From NCBI GenBank assembly GCA_030429865.1, contig JAUIFX010000009.1:1-43824 (forward strand): a stretch of DNA of 43,824 nt. Reading direction: 5' to 3'. The stretch is from Gammaproteobacteria bacterium. GTDB lineage: Bacteria; Pseudomonadota; Gammaproteobacteria; Ga0077536. The notes below the pieces were generated by a model. The model saw only the letters and a program-made list of their open reading frames with translations, was not told where the DNA came from and did not search any database. Position numbers and translations under genes: made by a program. Numbering within the stretch: position 1 is the stretch's first letter; every line of letters begins with the position of its first letter. This document shows positions 26,222 through 34,742 of this stretch, piece by piece.

Positions 26222-28249
26222 TCAGTCGCGCTTGTGCTTGCGCGGTGCGCCCTTGTTCTTGCGCGCGCGGTGACGGTCCTTGGGCCGCACGCGAGGCGGC
26301 GGATGGGCGCCGTGGTGCTTGCGCGGGCCGGCCGCGTCGCGTCCTTCGCCGAGACGCGAGATGCGCAGTTGCTGGCCCGCGACCCAGGTTTTCTTGAGTG
26401 CTCCGAAGATTTCCCTGGGCATGCCCTCGGGCAGATCGACGATGCTGTGGTCGTCGCGAATATCGATACGCCCGATGGCGCGCCCGTCGAGGCCGGTTTC
26501 GCCGGCGATGGCACCGACGATGTTGCCGGGCTGCACCCCGTGCTGGTGGCCGACCTCGATGCGGAAGCGCTCCATGCCGGGGTCGAGCCGGCGCGGGCGT
26601 TCCGCGCGCGGCGCGTCGTCGCCGCGCTGAAAGCGTGGCGGGCGGTCGTCGCGAGAGGGACGCTCGGCGCGCTCGGCACGCACGTGCAGGGTGCGCTCGC
26701 GCGGCGCGTGCGCGTCCGCCTCGCGCGCCGCGTGCGGCGCCGGGCGTGGGCGCGGCGGCGGCCGTTCGCCGGCGACGAAGGCGTGCTCTTCGTGGTGTCG
26801 CGCGGGACGCGCGGCCTCGCGCGGCGCGCGCCCGGCACGCGGTTCCGGGCCGCGTGCGCCGCGTCCCTCGCTCGCCGGGCCGCGTTCGCGCCAGGCACGC
26901 TCACCGCGCGGCGCTTCGCGCGGGGGTTCGAGCAGCAGCGGCTCCTCGCCCTGCACGAGCCGGGCAAGGGCCGCGGCGATGCGCTGCGGATCGACGTCGT
27001 GCTCGCGCTGGTAGCGTTCCACGAGTTCGAGGTAGTCGTCGAGGTCGGCCGCGGCGAGCGTGTCGGAGATGCTCTGCATGAAACGCGCGAGCCGCTTGTC
27101 GTTGATGACTTCGGCCGAGGGCAGTTCCATGCGCTCGATGGGCTGGTTGGTGGCGCGCTCGATGGTGCGCAGCATGCGCGTCTCGCGCGGCGCGACGAGC
27201 AGGATGGCGTCGCCCTGGCGGCCGGCACGGCCGGTACGGCCGATGCGATGCACGTAGGCCTCGGTATCGTAGGGGATGTCGTAGTTGATCACGTGGCTCA
27301 CGCGTTCGACGTCGAGACCGCGCGCCGCGACGTCGGTCGCGACGAGGATGTCGAGCTTGCCCTGGCGCAGTTCGCCGATGGTCTTCTCGCGCTGCTTCTG
27401 CGGCATGTCGCCGTTGATCGCCGCGCAGGCGAAGCCGCGTGCCTGCAGGCGGTCGGCGAGTTCGAGGGTCGCGTGCCGCGTACGCACGAACACCAGCACC
27501 CCCTCGATGCTTTCGCCTTCGAGGATGCGCGTCAGGGCATCGAGCTTGTGCGCACCGCCGACGACGCAGTGACGCTGGCGGATGGTCGCCGCGGTTGTCG
27601 TCTGCATGCGGATGCTGATCGTCGCCGGGTCGTCGAGATGGCGCTCGGCGATCTTGCGGATGGGCGGCGGCATGGTTGCCGAGAAGAGCGCGATCTGGCG
27701 GCCCGGCGGGGTCTCGCCGAGGATCCACTCGATGTCTTCGATGAAGCCCATGCGCAGCATCTCGTCCGCTTCGTCGAGGACCAGGCACTTCAGTTGTTCG
27801 AGGGCGAGCGTGGCGCGGCGCATATGGTCCATCACGCGGCCAGGGGTGCCGACGACGACGTGCACGCCGCGGCGCAGGGCGCGCAGCTGCACGCCGTAAT
27901 CCTGGCCGCCGTAGATGGGCAGGACATGGAAGCCGGGCAGGTTGGCGGCGTAACGCTGGAAAGCCTCGGCGACCTGGATGGCGAGTTCGCGCGTCGGCGC
28001 GAGCACCAGCGCCTGCGGCGCGGCCAGCGCGAGATCGATGTGCTGCAGCACCGGCAGGGCGAATGCCGCGGTCTTGCCGGTACCGGTCTGCGCCTGGCCG
28101 ATGAGGTCGCGGCCGGTGAGCAGCAGCGGAATGGTTTCGCGCTGGATAGCGGTCGGCGTTTCGTAGCCGACCGCGGCGAGGGCGGCGACGAGGGCGTCGC
28201 CAAGCGCCAGGTCGCGGAACGACTGCGGCGTGGGGGAATCTTCGGACAT
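26222..28249 (-). CDS. deaD: DEAD-box ATP-dependent RNA helicase with DbpA-type RNA-binding domain
   Basis: A 675-residue helicase of the DeaD/CsdA type, which unwinds RNA in ribosome assembly and mRNA turnover, often at low temperature. The Q motif and AQTGTGKT (residues 53-60), DEAD (159-162), SAT (190-192) and HRIGRTGRAG (near 330) are all intact. A linker of about 110 residues (about 450-565) is very rich in Arg, Pro, Glu and Ala and is likely disordered. A DbpA-like RNA-binding domain follows (FRIEVGHQHGVQPGNIVGAI to QLRISRLGE), then a Lys/Arg/His tail. ATG at 28249 is preceded by AGGTGG; a GTG nine bases upstream is a less likely start. A perfect TATAAT lies about 54 bases ahead. Confidence 0.95.
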   Translation of the reverse strand: MSEDSPTPQSFRDLALGDALVAALAAVGYETPTAIQRETIPLLLTGRDLIGQAQTGTGKTAAFALPVLQHIDLALAAPQALVLAPTRELAIQVAEAFQRYAANLPGFHVLPIYGGQDYGVQLRALRRGVHVVVGTPGRVMDHMRRATLALEQLKCLVLDEADEMLRMGFIEDIEWILGETPPGRQIALFSATMPPPIRKIAERHLDDPATISIRMQTTTAATIRQRHCVVGGAHKLDALTRILEGESIEGVLVFVRTRHATLELADRLQARGFACAAINGDMPQKQREKTIGELRQGKLDILVATDVAARGLDVERVSHVINYDIPYDTEAYVHRIGRTGRAGRQGDAILLVAPRETRMLRTIERATNQPIERMELPSAEVINDKRLARFMQSISDTLAAADLDDYLELVERYQREHDVDPQRIAAALARLVQGEEPLLLEPPREAPRGERAWRERGPASEGRGARGPEPRAGRAPREAARPARHHEEHAFVAGERPPPRPRPAPHAAREADAHAPRERTLHVRAERAERPSRDDRPPRFQRGDDAPRAERPRRLDPGMERFRIEVGHQHGVQPGNIVGAIAGETGLDGRAIGRIDIRDDHSIVDLPEGMPREIFGALKKTWVAGQQLRISRLGEGRDAAGPRKHHGAHPPPRVRPKDRHRARKNKGAPRKHKRD

Positions 28250-28302
28250 GGGAGCCACCTGGCACGGACGTGGGACGGCGGGGAAGCCGACCGGGGCGGC
28301 GC

Positions 28303-28308
28303 ATTATA
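28303..28308 (-). promoter_or_regulatory. Perfect TATAAT -10 element for the DEAD-box helicase gene
   Basis: Read leftward the hexamer is exactly TATAAT, 53 bases ahead of the start codon. The region 16-18 bases upstream does not resemble TTGACA. It would give a leader of about 45 bases, far shorter than the long leader of E. coli deaD. Confidence 0.5.
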
Positions 28309-28463
28309 GGCGCCTTGGCCGAATACGCCAGCGCCGCGTGCCCGGCGGCGCGGGCCGCGCGGGTCCCCGTATCGCTCGCGAGCACGTAGAATGCCTGCAA
28401 TCCCTGGCAACCAGGCCGCGCTGCACGGCCGGCGACGCGCGGCGAGCGCGAGGAGCACGCGAC

Positions 28464-29963
28464 ATGAATCACTACGACGTCATCATCGTGGGCGCCGGGC
28501 TCTCCGGCATCGGCGCGGCGCGGCGCCTGCAGGACGAATGCCCGGCCAAGCGCTTCGCCATCCTCGAGGGCCGCGACGCGATCGGCGGCACCTGGGACCT
28601 CTTCCGCTACCCGGGGATCCGCTCCGACAGCGACATGTACACCATGGGCTACGACTCCAAGCCGTGGCGCGAGCCCAAGGCGATCGCGGACGGACCGTCG
28701 ATCCTCGCCTACGTGCAGGAGGCCGCGCGCGAGCGCGGTCTCGTCGACAAGATCCACTTCGGGCACTGGGTGAAATCGGCGGACTGGTCGAGCGCCGACG
28801 CGCGCTGGACCATTACGACCGAACACGCCGGCAGGCGCGAGACCTTCACCTGCACTTTCCTCTACATGTGCAGCGGTTACTACAGCTACGAGCAGGGTCA
28901 TGCGCCGTCGTTTCCCGACCGCGAGGCGTTTGCGGGACCGGTCATTCATCCCCAGCACTGGCCGGACGATGTCGACTATGCCGGCAAGCGCGTCGTCATC
29001 ATCGGCAGCGGCGCGACGGCGATGACGCTGGTGCCGGCGATGGCCCGGCGCGCCGCGCGCGTGACCATGCTGCAGCGTTCGCCGACCTACGTCGTCTCGC
29101 TGCCGGCGGAGGATGCGGTGGCCAACCTGCTACGCAAGGTGCTGCCCGAGCAGCTCGCCTACCGCCTCATCCGCTGGAAGAACATCCGCTTCCAGCGCTG
29201 GGTCTACCGGCAGACCCGGGTCAAGCCGGACAAGGTGCGCGCCAAGCTGCTCGGCATGGTGCGCAAGCAGCTCGGCCCCGACTACGACGTCGACAAGCAT
29301 TTCACGCCGAGCTACAAGCCCTGGGACCAGCGCCTGTGCCTGGTGCCGGATGCCGATCTCTTCAAGGCCATACGCAGCGGCAAGGCCGAGGTCGTGACCG
29401 ACGAGGTCGAACGCTTCAGTGCCGAGGGCGTGGTGCTGAAGTCGGGCCAGACGCTTCCCGCCGACATCATCGTCACGGCGACGGGACTGGAACTCGTACT
29501 GCTCGGCGGCGCGAGGTTCAGTATCGACGGCAAACCCGTCGATTTTCCCTCGTGCTGGTCCTATCGCGGCATGATGTTCTCCGACGTGCCGAACCTCGTG
29601 TACACGCTCGGCTACATCAACGCTTCGTGGACGCTGCGCTCGGAACTCGTCGGCGAATACGTCTGCCGGCTGCTCAATCACATGGATGGCAAGGGCATGA
29701 GCGTGTGCACGCCGCGTCTGCGCGAGTCGGACCGTGACATGCCCGAGCGCCACCTGATCGACGACTTCTCTCCCGGCTACATCCGCCGTGGCATGCACCT
29801 GTTCCCGCGCCAGGGCGATCGCGATCCGTGGCAGAACCACCAGAACTACCTCGCCGATCGCGAAGCCATCCGCCACGCGCCGATCGAGGACGGCGTGCTC
29901 GAGTTCACGGGCGCGAACGAAGCCGCGCGCGACGGCGGGAGGTCGGCGCGAAGCGCGGCCTGA
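28464..29963 (+). CDS. Baeyer-Villiger-type flavin-containing monooxygenase (EthA/AlmA-like)
   Basis: A 499-residue class B flavoprotein monooxygenase. Two dinucleotide folds are clear: GAGLSGIG (residues 10-17, FAD) and GSGATA (181-186, NADPH). Between them FAGPVIHPQHWP (156-167) matches the Baeyer-Villiger fingerprint FxGxxxHxxxW(P/D). GGTWDLFRYPGIRSDSDMYTMGY is typical of the ethionamide activator EthA and long-chain ketone or alkane oxidiser AlmA group. Such enzymes insert oxygen beside a ketone or oxidise sulfur. ATG at 28464 follows AGGAG at 28451-28455, and TAGAAT at 28387-28392 could be the -10. The gene is divergent from the helicase and converges on an amidase. Confidence 0.92.
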   Translation: MNHYDVIIVGAGLSGIGAARRLQDECPAKRFAILEGRDAIGGTWDLFRYPGIRSDSDMYTMGYDSKPWREPKAIADGPSILAYVQEAARERGLVDKIHFGHWVKSADWSSADARWTITTEHAGRRETFTCTFLYMCSGYYSYEQGHAPSFPDREAFAGPVIHPQHWPDDVDYAGKRVVIIGSGATAMTLVPAMARRAARVTMLQRSPTYVVSLPAEDAVANLLRKVLPEQLAYRLIRWKNIRFQRWVYRQTRVKPDKVRAKLLGMVRKQLGPDYDVDKHFTPSYKPWDQRLCLVPDADLFKAIRSGKAEVVTDEVERFSAEGVVLKSGQTLPADIIVTATGLELVLLGGARFSIDGKPVDFPSCWSYRGMMFSDVPNLVYTLGYINASWTLRSELVGEYVCRLLNHMDGKGMSVCTPRLRESDRDMPERHLIDDFSPGYIRRGMHLFPRQGDRDPWQNHQNYLADREAIRHAPIEDGVLEFTGANEAARDGGRSARSAA

Positions 29964-29971
29964 GTCCCGCT

Positions 29972-31339
29972 TCAGTCGGCGAAACCCGGCGCGACCGCCG
30001 GCCAGGAGCGTGCCTGTTCGAGCACGTGGCCGGCAGCGAACAGCAGCGCTTCGCCGCCGCGCCGGCCGACCAGCTGGTAGCCCCAGGGCACACCGAGGGC
30101 GTCGCGTCCACCCGGCAGAGACAGCGTCGGGCAGCCGCTCAGGTTGGCCGGCGCGGTGTAGGCGACGAAGCGCCGCAGGCCCGCGCTGTGCACCTGCCGC
30201 GCGGCGTCGGCGCGGTTCGGGGTGTGGCCGTGCAGGACGGGAGAGAGCAGCACGTCGACCGCCTCGAACAAGCCTGCGAAGCGGCGCGCATAGTCGTCGA
30301 CGCGCCCGCGGGCCTGTGCAACCGCTGCGCCGTCCAGCGACGCGCCGTAATCGAGCAGGGCGCTGAGGGCCGGGCCGTAATCGGCCGCGCGCGCGGGATA
30401 GGTCGCGGCGTGGGCGTCACGCGCGGCGCGGGCGGTCAGAATGAGCCAGTCGTCGGCGCGCGCGCCGAGGCGCGGGACCGCGACCGGCACGATCGTCGCG
30501 CCGGCGGCCCGCAGCATCGACGCCGCTTCGCGCAGCGCCGCGGCGAGCGGCGCGGCGACGTCCTCGCCGCACCACGCTTCGTCGTAGCCCACCCGCAGCG
30601 CGAGGCGCCCGCGCGGCGGTTGCCAGGCGGGTGCTTCCGCTGAGGCCGCGCCGGCGACCCGCCACAACAAGGCCGCGTCGCCGACGCTGCGCGCCAACGG
30701 GCCGACGTGGTCGAAACGCGGCGCCAGGGGAAACACGCCGTCGAGCGGGACGGCACCGTGGCTCGGCTTGAGGCCGACCACGCCGCAGCAGTGCGCCGGG
30801 AAGCGGATCGAGCCGCCGGTGTCGGAGCCGAACGAGCCGAACGCGAGCGCCGCGGCGACGGCGACGCCCGAGCCGCTCGAGGACACCCCGCTCCAGGCGT
30901 CGGCGTGCCACGGGTTGCGCGGCGCATCGACTGTCGGGTGATGGGCTCCACAGGCGGCCTCGGTCGTCTGGTGTTTGCCGATCAGCACCGCGCCGGCTTC
31001 GCGCAGCCGCCGTGCCACGGCCGCGTCGCCGCCCGGCCGCCAGTTGCGCAGCGCGCGCGAGCCGACGTGCGTCGGCGCACCGGCCGCACTGATGATGTCC
31101 TTGAGGCCGAGCGGCACGCCGGCGAGTGGGCCGAGCGGACGCCCATGGGCGCGATCGGCGTCGATCGCGGCGGCCTGTTCGAGGGCGAGTTCCGCGGTGA
31201 TCGTGGCGTAGGCGTGCAGCGCGGGTTCGAAGCGCGCAATCCGCGCGAGCAATCGTTCAGTGAGATCGCGCGCGCCGAGCTCACCGCAGCGGATACGCGT
31301 GGCCGTCTGTCCGATCGACGCGCTGAAGATCCCACCCAT
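29972..31339 (-). CDS. Amidase signature family hydrolase
   Basis: A 455-residue amidase. The Ser-cisSer-Lys triad is visible: Lys in PLGLKDIISAAG near residue 80, the cis-Ser region GVSSSGSGVAVAAALAFG near 150 and the nucleophile in GSDTGGSIRFPAHCCGV near 170. The C-terminal LSLPGGRDALGVPWGYQLVG is usual for the family. Members hydrolyse a wide range of amides, ureas and carbamates; the substrate is not evident. It follows the carotenoid oxygenase gene on the same strand after 81 bases that include a stem-loop, so co-regulation by the TetR gene is possible but not certain. Confidence 0.92.
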   Translation of the reverse strand: MGGIFSASIGQTATRIRCGELGARDLTERLLARIARFEPALHAYATITAELALEQAAAIDADRAHGRPLGPLAGVPLGLKDIISAAGAPTHVGSRALRNWRPGGDAAVARRLREAGAVLIGKHQTTEAACGAHHPTVDAPRNPWHADAWSGVSSSGSGVAVAAALAFGSFGSDTGGSIRFPAHCCGVVGLKPSHGAVPLDGVFPLAPRFDHVGPLARSVGDAALLWRVAGAASAEAPAWQPPRGRLALRVGYDEAWCGEDVAAPLAAALREAASMLRAAGATIVPVAVPRLGARADDWLILTARAARDAHAATYPARAADYGPALSALLDYGASLDGAAVAQARGRVDDYARRFAGLFEAVDVLLSPVLHGHTPNRADAARQVHSAGLRRFVAYTAPANLSGCPTLSLPGGRDALGVPWGYQLVGRRGGEALLFAAGHVLEQARSWPAVAPGFAD

Positions 31340-31383
31340 GGCGCATCTTTACATGAAGCTGCCCGGTGCGCGTGCAGCGTATG

Positions 31384-31409
31384 CCGCAGGCGTCCTCGCC
31401 GGCCTGCGG
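31384..31409 (-). terminator. Stem-loop behind the carotenoid oxygenase gene
   Basis: CCGCAGGC at 31384-31391 pairs exactly with GCCTGCGG at 31402-31409 across a 10-base loop. It begins 12 bases past the oxygenase stop, between that gene and the amidase. It may end or weaken read-through into the amidase; no T-run is visible. Confidence 0.4.
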
Positions 31410-31420
31410 TGGCAGCGCCT

Positions 31421-32866
31421 TCAGGCGTTGTCGCCGGCCGCGACCCAGTTGCCGTGGAAGCCGGGCGGGATGCGGTGCGGCAAGGCAACCGTGGCGAGCG
31501 GCGGTGCGCCGAAGTCGGCGGCGTCGAGCACCGTCAGCGCGGTGGTGTCGTCGTTCATGTCGACGACCAGTCCGAGCAGCCAGCCGTCGTCCTCGGCCGC
31601 GTCGGCGCTGCGCGGCACGAACACGAACTCGCCCGGGTGGCGGCCGGGGCCGAAGTCGTGCACGGCACGCTCGCCGCGCTCGAGGTCGTGGCGGAACAGG
31701 CGCGTATCGGTGACCAGCCCGGGGCCGTCGGCAGCCGCCGCCATGCAGTAGGCGTAGCGGTAGGGGCGGCCGGTGCGGCGTTCGTCGTAACGCGGGAACT
31801 CCTGGCCTTCGCTGTCGACGACCTGGCGCGCGACGGCCGCCGCACCGGGGGCCAGCGTCCAGCGCTCGAAGCTCATGTGCGAGCCGTCCGGGCCATCGTA
31901 GTGGTCGTCGAACATGCGATCGTGAGCGACGACATCGACCACGACGCTGCCGTCGGCGCGTTCGAAGGCGTTGGCGGGATGGAACACGAAGCAGGGCTCG
32001 ATGGCGTACCAGCGCATGTCCGCTGCCGTGCCGTGGCGCGGCAGCAGGCCGACGCGTGCCGGGTGCTCGGGATTCCAGCGGTAGGGGAACGGGTGGCCGG
32101 CGAGCAGCAGCGCCATGGAGAACGTGACCGGCAGGTCGAGCACGATCACGTAGCGCGGCGTGATGGCGCAATCGTGGATGCACGGGCCGTCGGCAACCGC
32201 GATCGGCTCCTCGCGGACGACCCGGCCGGCGGCGTCGACCACGGTATGCCAGACGGTGTCCTGCACGTCGCCGCGGTAGCAGATGGCGTGCAGCTCGCCG
32301 TTCGCCGGGTCGCGATGCGGATGCGCGGAGTAGGGACCGGCGAGGCCGCCGGCGAAATCGTCGTAGCACTCGGTACCGAGGGTTTCGTCGAGCCGCACCG
32401 GCGCGGTGCCGGCCTCGACCAGCGCCCAGGTGCGTCCGGCGTGTCCGATGACGTTGGTGTTGACGACGCCGCGCTCGCGCCCGGGCGGTGCCGGGACGGC
32501 GGGTTCGCCGAGGGCTGTGCTGACCGCGTCCGACCGGATCCAGCGGTTGCGGTACCACGCAGCCTTGCCGTCGTGCAGGCGCACGCCGTGCACCATGCCG
32601 TCACCGACGAACCAGTGGTGCGTGGCGGGGTTCGGTGCGACCAGCGGATTGGGTCCGATGCGCAGGTAGCGGCCGTCGAGCGCCGGCGGCAGGGAGCCGG
32701 TGACGGGCAGGTCGGTGAGGGTGTGCTCGACCGTCAGCGGGGCATGGATGCCGCTCAGGTAGGGATGCGCGTCGGCGCGCGTGCGTACCGCGTTCGCGGC
32801 GCGCGCGACGCCGCGGGCGCCGGCGGTGATCGAGGATCGGATGAGCTTCTCGACTTTGCTGGACAT
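31421..32866 (-). CDS. Carotenoid oxygenase family protein (RPE65/CCO)
   Basis: A 481-residue non-haem iron dioxygenase of the carotenoid/stilbene cleavage family. The four iron-binding His are His182 (SAHPHRD), His231 (CIHDCAIT), His296 (CFVFHPANAF) and His471 (GFHGNW), each in the expected blade of the seven-bladed propeller. GRYLRIGPNP near 66 and HHWFVGDGMVHGVRL near 83 are conserved family segments. Bacterial members cleave carotenoids, apocarotenals or lignin-derived stilbenes; the substrate cannot be chosen by eye. A GGGAGG ribosome site precedes the ATG. The gene is divergent from a TetR regulator, and a 15-bp inverted repeat overlaps its likely promoter, so it is probably the regulator's target. 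Confidence 0.93.
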   Translation of the reverse strand: MSSKVEKLIRSSITAGARGVARAANAVRTRADAHPYLSGIHAPLTVEHTLTDLPVTGSLPPALDGRYLRIGPNPLVAPNPATHHWFVGDGMVHGVRLHDGKAAWYRNRWIRSDAVSTALGEPAVPAPPGRERGVVNTNVIGHAGRTWALVEAGTAPVRLDETLGTECYDDFAGGLAGPYSAHPHRDPANGELHAICYRGDVQDTVWHTVVDAAGRVVREEPIAVADGPCIHDCAITPRYVIVLDLPVTFSMALLLAGHPFPYRWNPEHPARVGLLPRHGTAADMRWYAIEPCFVFHPANAFERADGSVVVDVVAHDRMFDDHYDGPDGSHMSFERWTLAPGAAAVARQVVDSEGQEFPRYDERRTGRPYRYAYCMAAAADGPGLVTDTRLFRHDLERGERAVHDFGPGRHPGEFVFVPRSADAAEDDGWLLGLVVDMNDDTTALTVLDAADFGAPPLATVALPHRIPPGFHGNWVAAGDNA

Positions 32867-32885
32867 GAGACCTCCCGGGCACTCG

Positions 32886-32918
32886 CCCGCCTATGTTTAC
32901 GATGTAAACATAGGCGGG
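32886..32918. promoter_or_regulatory. TetR-type operator: 15-bp perfect inverted repeat
   Basis: CCCGCCTATGTTTAC at 32886-32900 is the exact reverse complement of GTAAACATAGGCGGG at 32904-32918, with GAT between. It lies in the 71-base gap between the divergent carotenoid oxygenase and tetR genes, 19 bases from the tetR start and 20 from the oxygenase start. The arms, symmetry and position are those of an autoregulating TetR-family operator. Confidence 0.8.
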
Positions 32919-32936
32919 GCATGGTAACGTTGTCAA
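32907..32936 (-). promoter_or_regulatory. Sigma-70-like promoter of the carotenoid oxygenase gene
   Basis: Read leftward, TTGACA (32936 to 32931) is a perfect -35, followed by an 18-base spacer and TATGTT (32912 to 32907) as -10. The -10 lies inside the right arm of the inverted repeat, so a bound TetR protein would block RNA polymerase. Transcription would start near 32900. Confidence 0.6.
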
Positions 32937-32937
32937 C

Positions 32938-33519
32938 ATGGGAACGCAGCAGCACAAGGCCGCCTATCACCACGGTGACCTGCGCCGCGCCCTGATCGAG
33001 CGTGCCTTGCAGCTGCTCGAAACGCGCGACGACGGCGAAGTCGCCCTGCGCGAGGTCGCCCGCCGCACCGGCGTGAGCGCGACGGCCGTGTATCGGCACT
33101 TCCCGGACAAGGCGGCGCTCTACGCGGCGCTCGCCGCGGAAGGTTTCGAGCGCCTGGCCGACGCCCAGCTTGCGGCCGCCGGCAGGGTGCGCGAGGACCG
33201 CGCGGCGTTCCGTGCGAGCGGCCAGGCCTACGTGCGCTTCGCGCTGGCCAACCCGGCCCTGTTCCGCCTCATGACCAGCCACATGCACCGGGACGGCAGC
33301 GCTGGCGCCCTGCTTGCCGACAACCGCGCCGCGCGCCTGCTGCGCGAGCAGGTCGCCCGGCTGATGCCGGCGGCGAGCGAGGCGGAGCGTGCGGTGACGG
33401 TGGTGCAGGCGTGGGCGCTGGTGCACGGACTGGCCGTGCTGATGCTGGGCGGGCGCGTCCCGCCGGACGCGTCATTGATCGAAGCGGCGGTCAACGAATT
33501 CCGGCCCTGGCGGCACTGA
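32938..33519 (+). CDS. TetR family transcriptional regulator
   Basis: A 193-residue repressor-type regulator. The N-terminal helix-turn-helix is VALREVARRTGVSATAVYRHFPDKAALYAAL at about residues 35-65, with the YxHF recognition-helix pattern of the family. The C-terminal part resembles the TetR_C_33/WHG group: RASGQAYVRFALANPALFRLM then a long helical bundle ending at an effector pocket. It is divergent from the carotenoid oxygenase gene over a 33-base operator. ATG at 32938 has no Shine-Dalgarno site ahead, and the mRNA may be nearly leaderless. The effector is perhaps the oxygenase substrate or product (inference). Confidence 0.92.
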   Translation: MGTQQHKAAYHHGDLRRALIERALQLLETRDDGEVALREVARRTGVSATAVYRHFPDKAALYAALAAEGFERLADAQLAAAGRVREDRAAFRASGQAYVRFALANPALFRLMTSHMHRDGSAGALLADNRAARLLREQVARLMPAASEAERAVTVVQAWALVHGLAVLMLGGRVPPDASLIEAAVNEFRPWRH

Positions 33520-33539
33520 GCGTGCCGCCAGGGCCGCAG

Positions 33540-33562
33540 CCCGGCGCGAGGGCGGCGCCGGG
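33540..33562. terminator. Stem-loop between convergent tetR and fbp
   Basis: CCCGGCGC at 33540-33547 pairs exactly with GCGCCGGG at 33555-33562 across a seven-base loop. It lies 20 bases behind the tetR stop and 10 bases behind the fbp stop on the other strand, so it may serve both. No T-run follows. Confidence 0.5.
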
Positions 33563-33572
33563 ACGCGCCGTA

Positions 33573-34610
33573 TCAGGCGTTGCCGTTACCGTTGCTGTGG
33601 CGGTCGCGCGCGATCTCGGCGCACAAGGCCGCGACGTCCTGCGGGCTGCCGAGGATCACCGGCACACGCTCGTGCAGGGAACCCGGCTCGACGTCCAGGA
33701 TGTCGCCGCTGCCCGTGTCGCCGCGGCCGCCGGCCTGTTCGACCAGCCAGGCCATGGGGTTGGCCTCGTACATCAGCCGCAGCTTGCCGTTCGGCGCCAG
33801 CGCCGTCGGCGGATAGAGGAACACGCCGCCCTTGAGCAGGACACGGTGGACATCGGCGACCATCGCGCCGGCATAGCGGCTGCCGTAGCCCTGGCGGCGG
33901 CAGTTGTCGAGGAAACGCCGGTAGCCCGCCGGGAACCCTTCGACGTTGGCCTCGTTGACCGAGTAGATCTTGCCGCGCCGCGGGATGCGTACCTTCTCCC
34001 CGGCGCGCACGTAGTTGCCGATGGCCGGGTCGAGCACGAACATGTCGACCCCGTCGCCGAGCGTCATGACGAAAATCGTCGACGGGCCGTAGAGCACGTA
34101 GCCCGCGGCGACCTGGCGCCGTCCGGCCTGCAGGTTCGTTTCCTCGCCCGGGGCGACCTCGTAGATCGAGAAGATGGTACCGACGCTGCCGCCCACATCG
34201 AGATTCGATGAGCCATCGAGCGGGTCGAACAGCACCGCGTAGCGGCAACCCTGGGCCGGCGGGCCATCGACGACGATGAGGTCGTCATTCTCTTCGGAGC
34301 CCAGCACGACCACGCCTTCGCGCGCCTGGAGTTCCTGGATGAGCACCTCGTCGGCGATGACGTCGAGCGCCTGCTGGTCCTCGCCCTGCACGTTGACTTC
34401 GCCGACGGCGCCGAGATTGCCGTCGAGGCCGGCCGTGCGCAGGCGTGCGGCGATGACTTTCGAGGCGCTGGAGATGGCCGAGACGATCCAGCTGAGCGAA
34501 CGGCTGCCATCGGTACGGGCAGCGCGCTCGGCAGCGAGCAGGTGGTTCTGCAGCGTCTGCGGGGCGGGACGGTTACGTAGCGGTACGACGACGGAAGCGG
34601 GCTCTGCCAT
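33573..34610 (-). CDS. fbp: Class 1 fructose-1,6-bisphosphatase
   Basis: A 345-residue enzyme that removes the 1-phosphate from fructose-1,6-bisphosphate in gluconeogenesis. GSEENDD (residues 104-110) and DPLDGSSN (129-136) supply the metal-binding acids, and YSVNEANVEGFPAGYRRF and GGVFLYPPTALAPNGKLRLMYEANPMAWLVEQAGG are the conserved C-terminal substrate-binding regions. Length is normal. ATG at 34610 follows GGAGCCCC. It is divergent from the glucosylglycerol module across about 400 bases. Hexose phosphate produced here can be turned into glucose-1-phosphate and ADP-glucose, the donor for glucosylglycerol, so the neighbourhood makes metabolic sense, although fbp occurs in most bacteria regardless. 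Confidence 0.96.
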   Translation of the reverse strand: MAEPASVVVPLRNRPAPQTLQNHLLAAERAARTDGSRSLSWIVSAISSASKVIAARLRTAGLDGNLGAVGEVNVQGEDQQALDVIADEVLIQELQAREGVVVLGSEENDDLIVVDGPPAQGCRYAVLFDPLDGSSNLDVGGSVGTIFSIYEVAPGEETNLQAGRRQVAAGYVLYGPSTIFVMTLGDGVDMFVLDPAIGNYVRAGEKVRIPRRGKIYSVNEANVEGFPAGYRRFLDNCRRQGYGSRYAGAMVADVHRVLLKGGVFLYPPTALAPNGKLRLMYEANPMAWLVEQAGGRGDTGSGDILDVEPGSLHERVPVILGSPQDVAALCAEIARDRHSNGNGNA

Positions 34611-34730
34611 GAGGGGCTCCTTTGGAGTTCGTGCTCGGATTTTCGTTGTCACTATGGGAAGGCATTGTGACCGCACGACGTCAGCGCCGCTGTGAGCACG
34701 TTCTAAGATTACGCAAGTTAACAATCGGAG

Positions 34731-34742
34731 CTTGCATGCAAG
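34731..34742. promoter_or_regulatory. Perfect 12-bp palindrome CTTGCATGCAAG
   Basis: CTTGCATGCAAG is fully self-complementary and lies in the AT-rich part of the divergent region, 121 bases ahead of the fbp start. A third copy of the half-site, GCAAG, is at 34713-34717 in front of GTTAAC. Symmetric sites of this size are typical of LacI- or GntR-type sugar regulators; the protein is unknown. Confidence 0.45.

Noticed and set aside
26207-28309. A 700-codon plus-strand frame opposite the DEAD-box helicase
   Set aside because: The helicase on the other strand has every motif; this frame has none and no ribosome site.
30707-32995. A 762-codon plus-strand frame across the amidase and carotenoid oxygenase
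   Set aside because: It covers parts of two real genes and their promoter, and the encoded sequence resembles no protein family.
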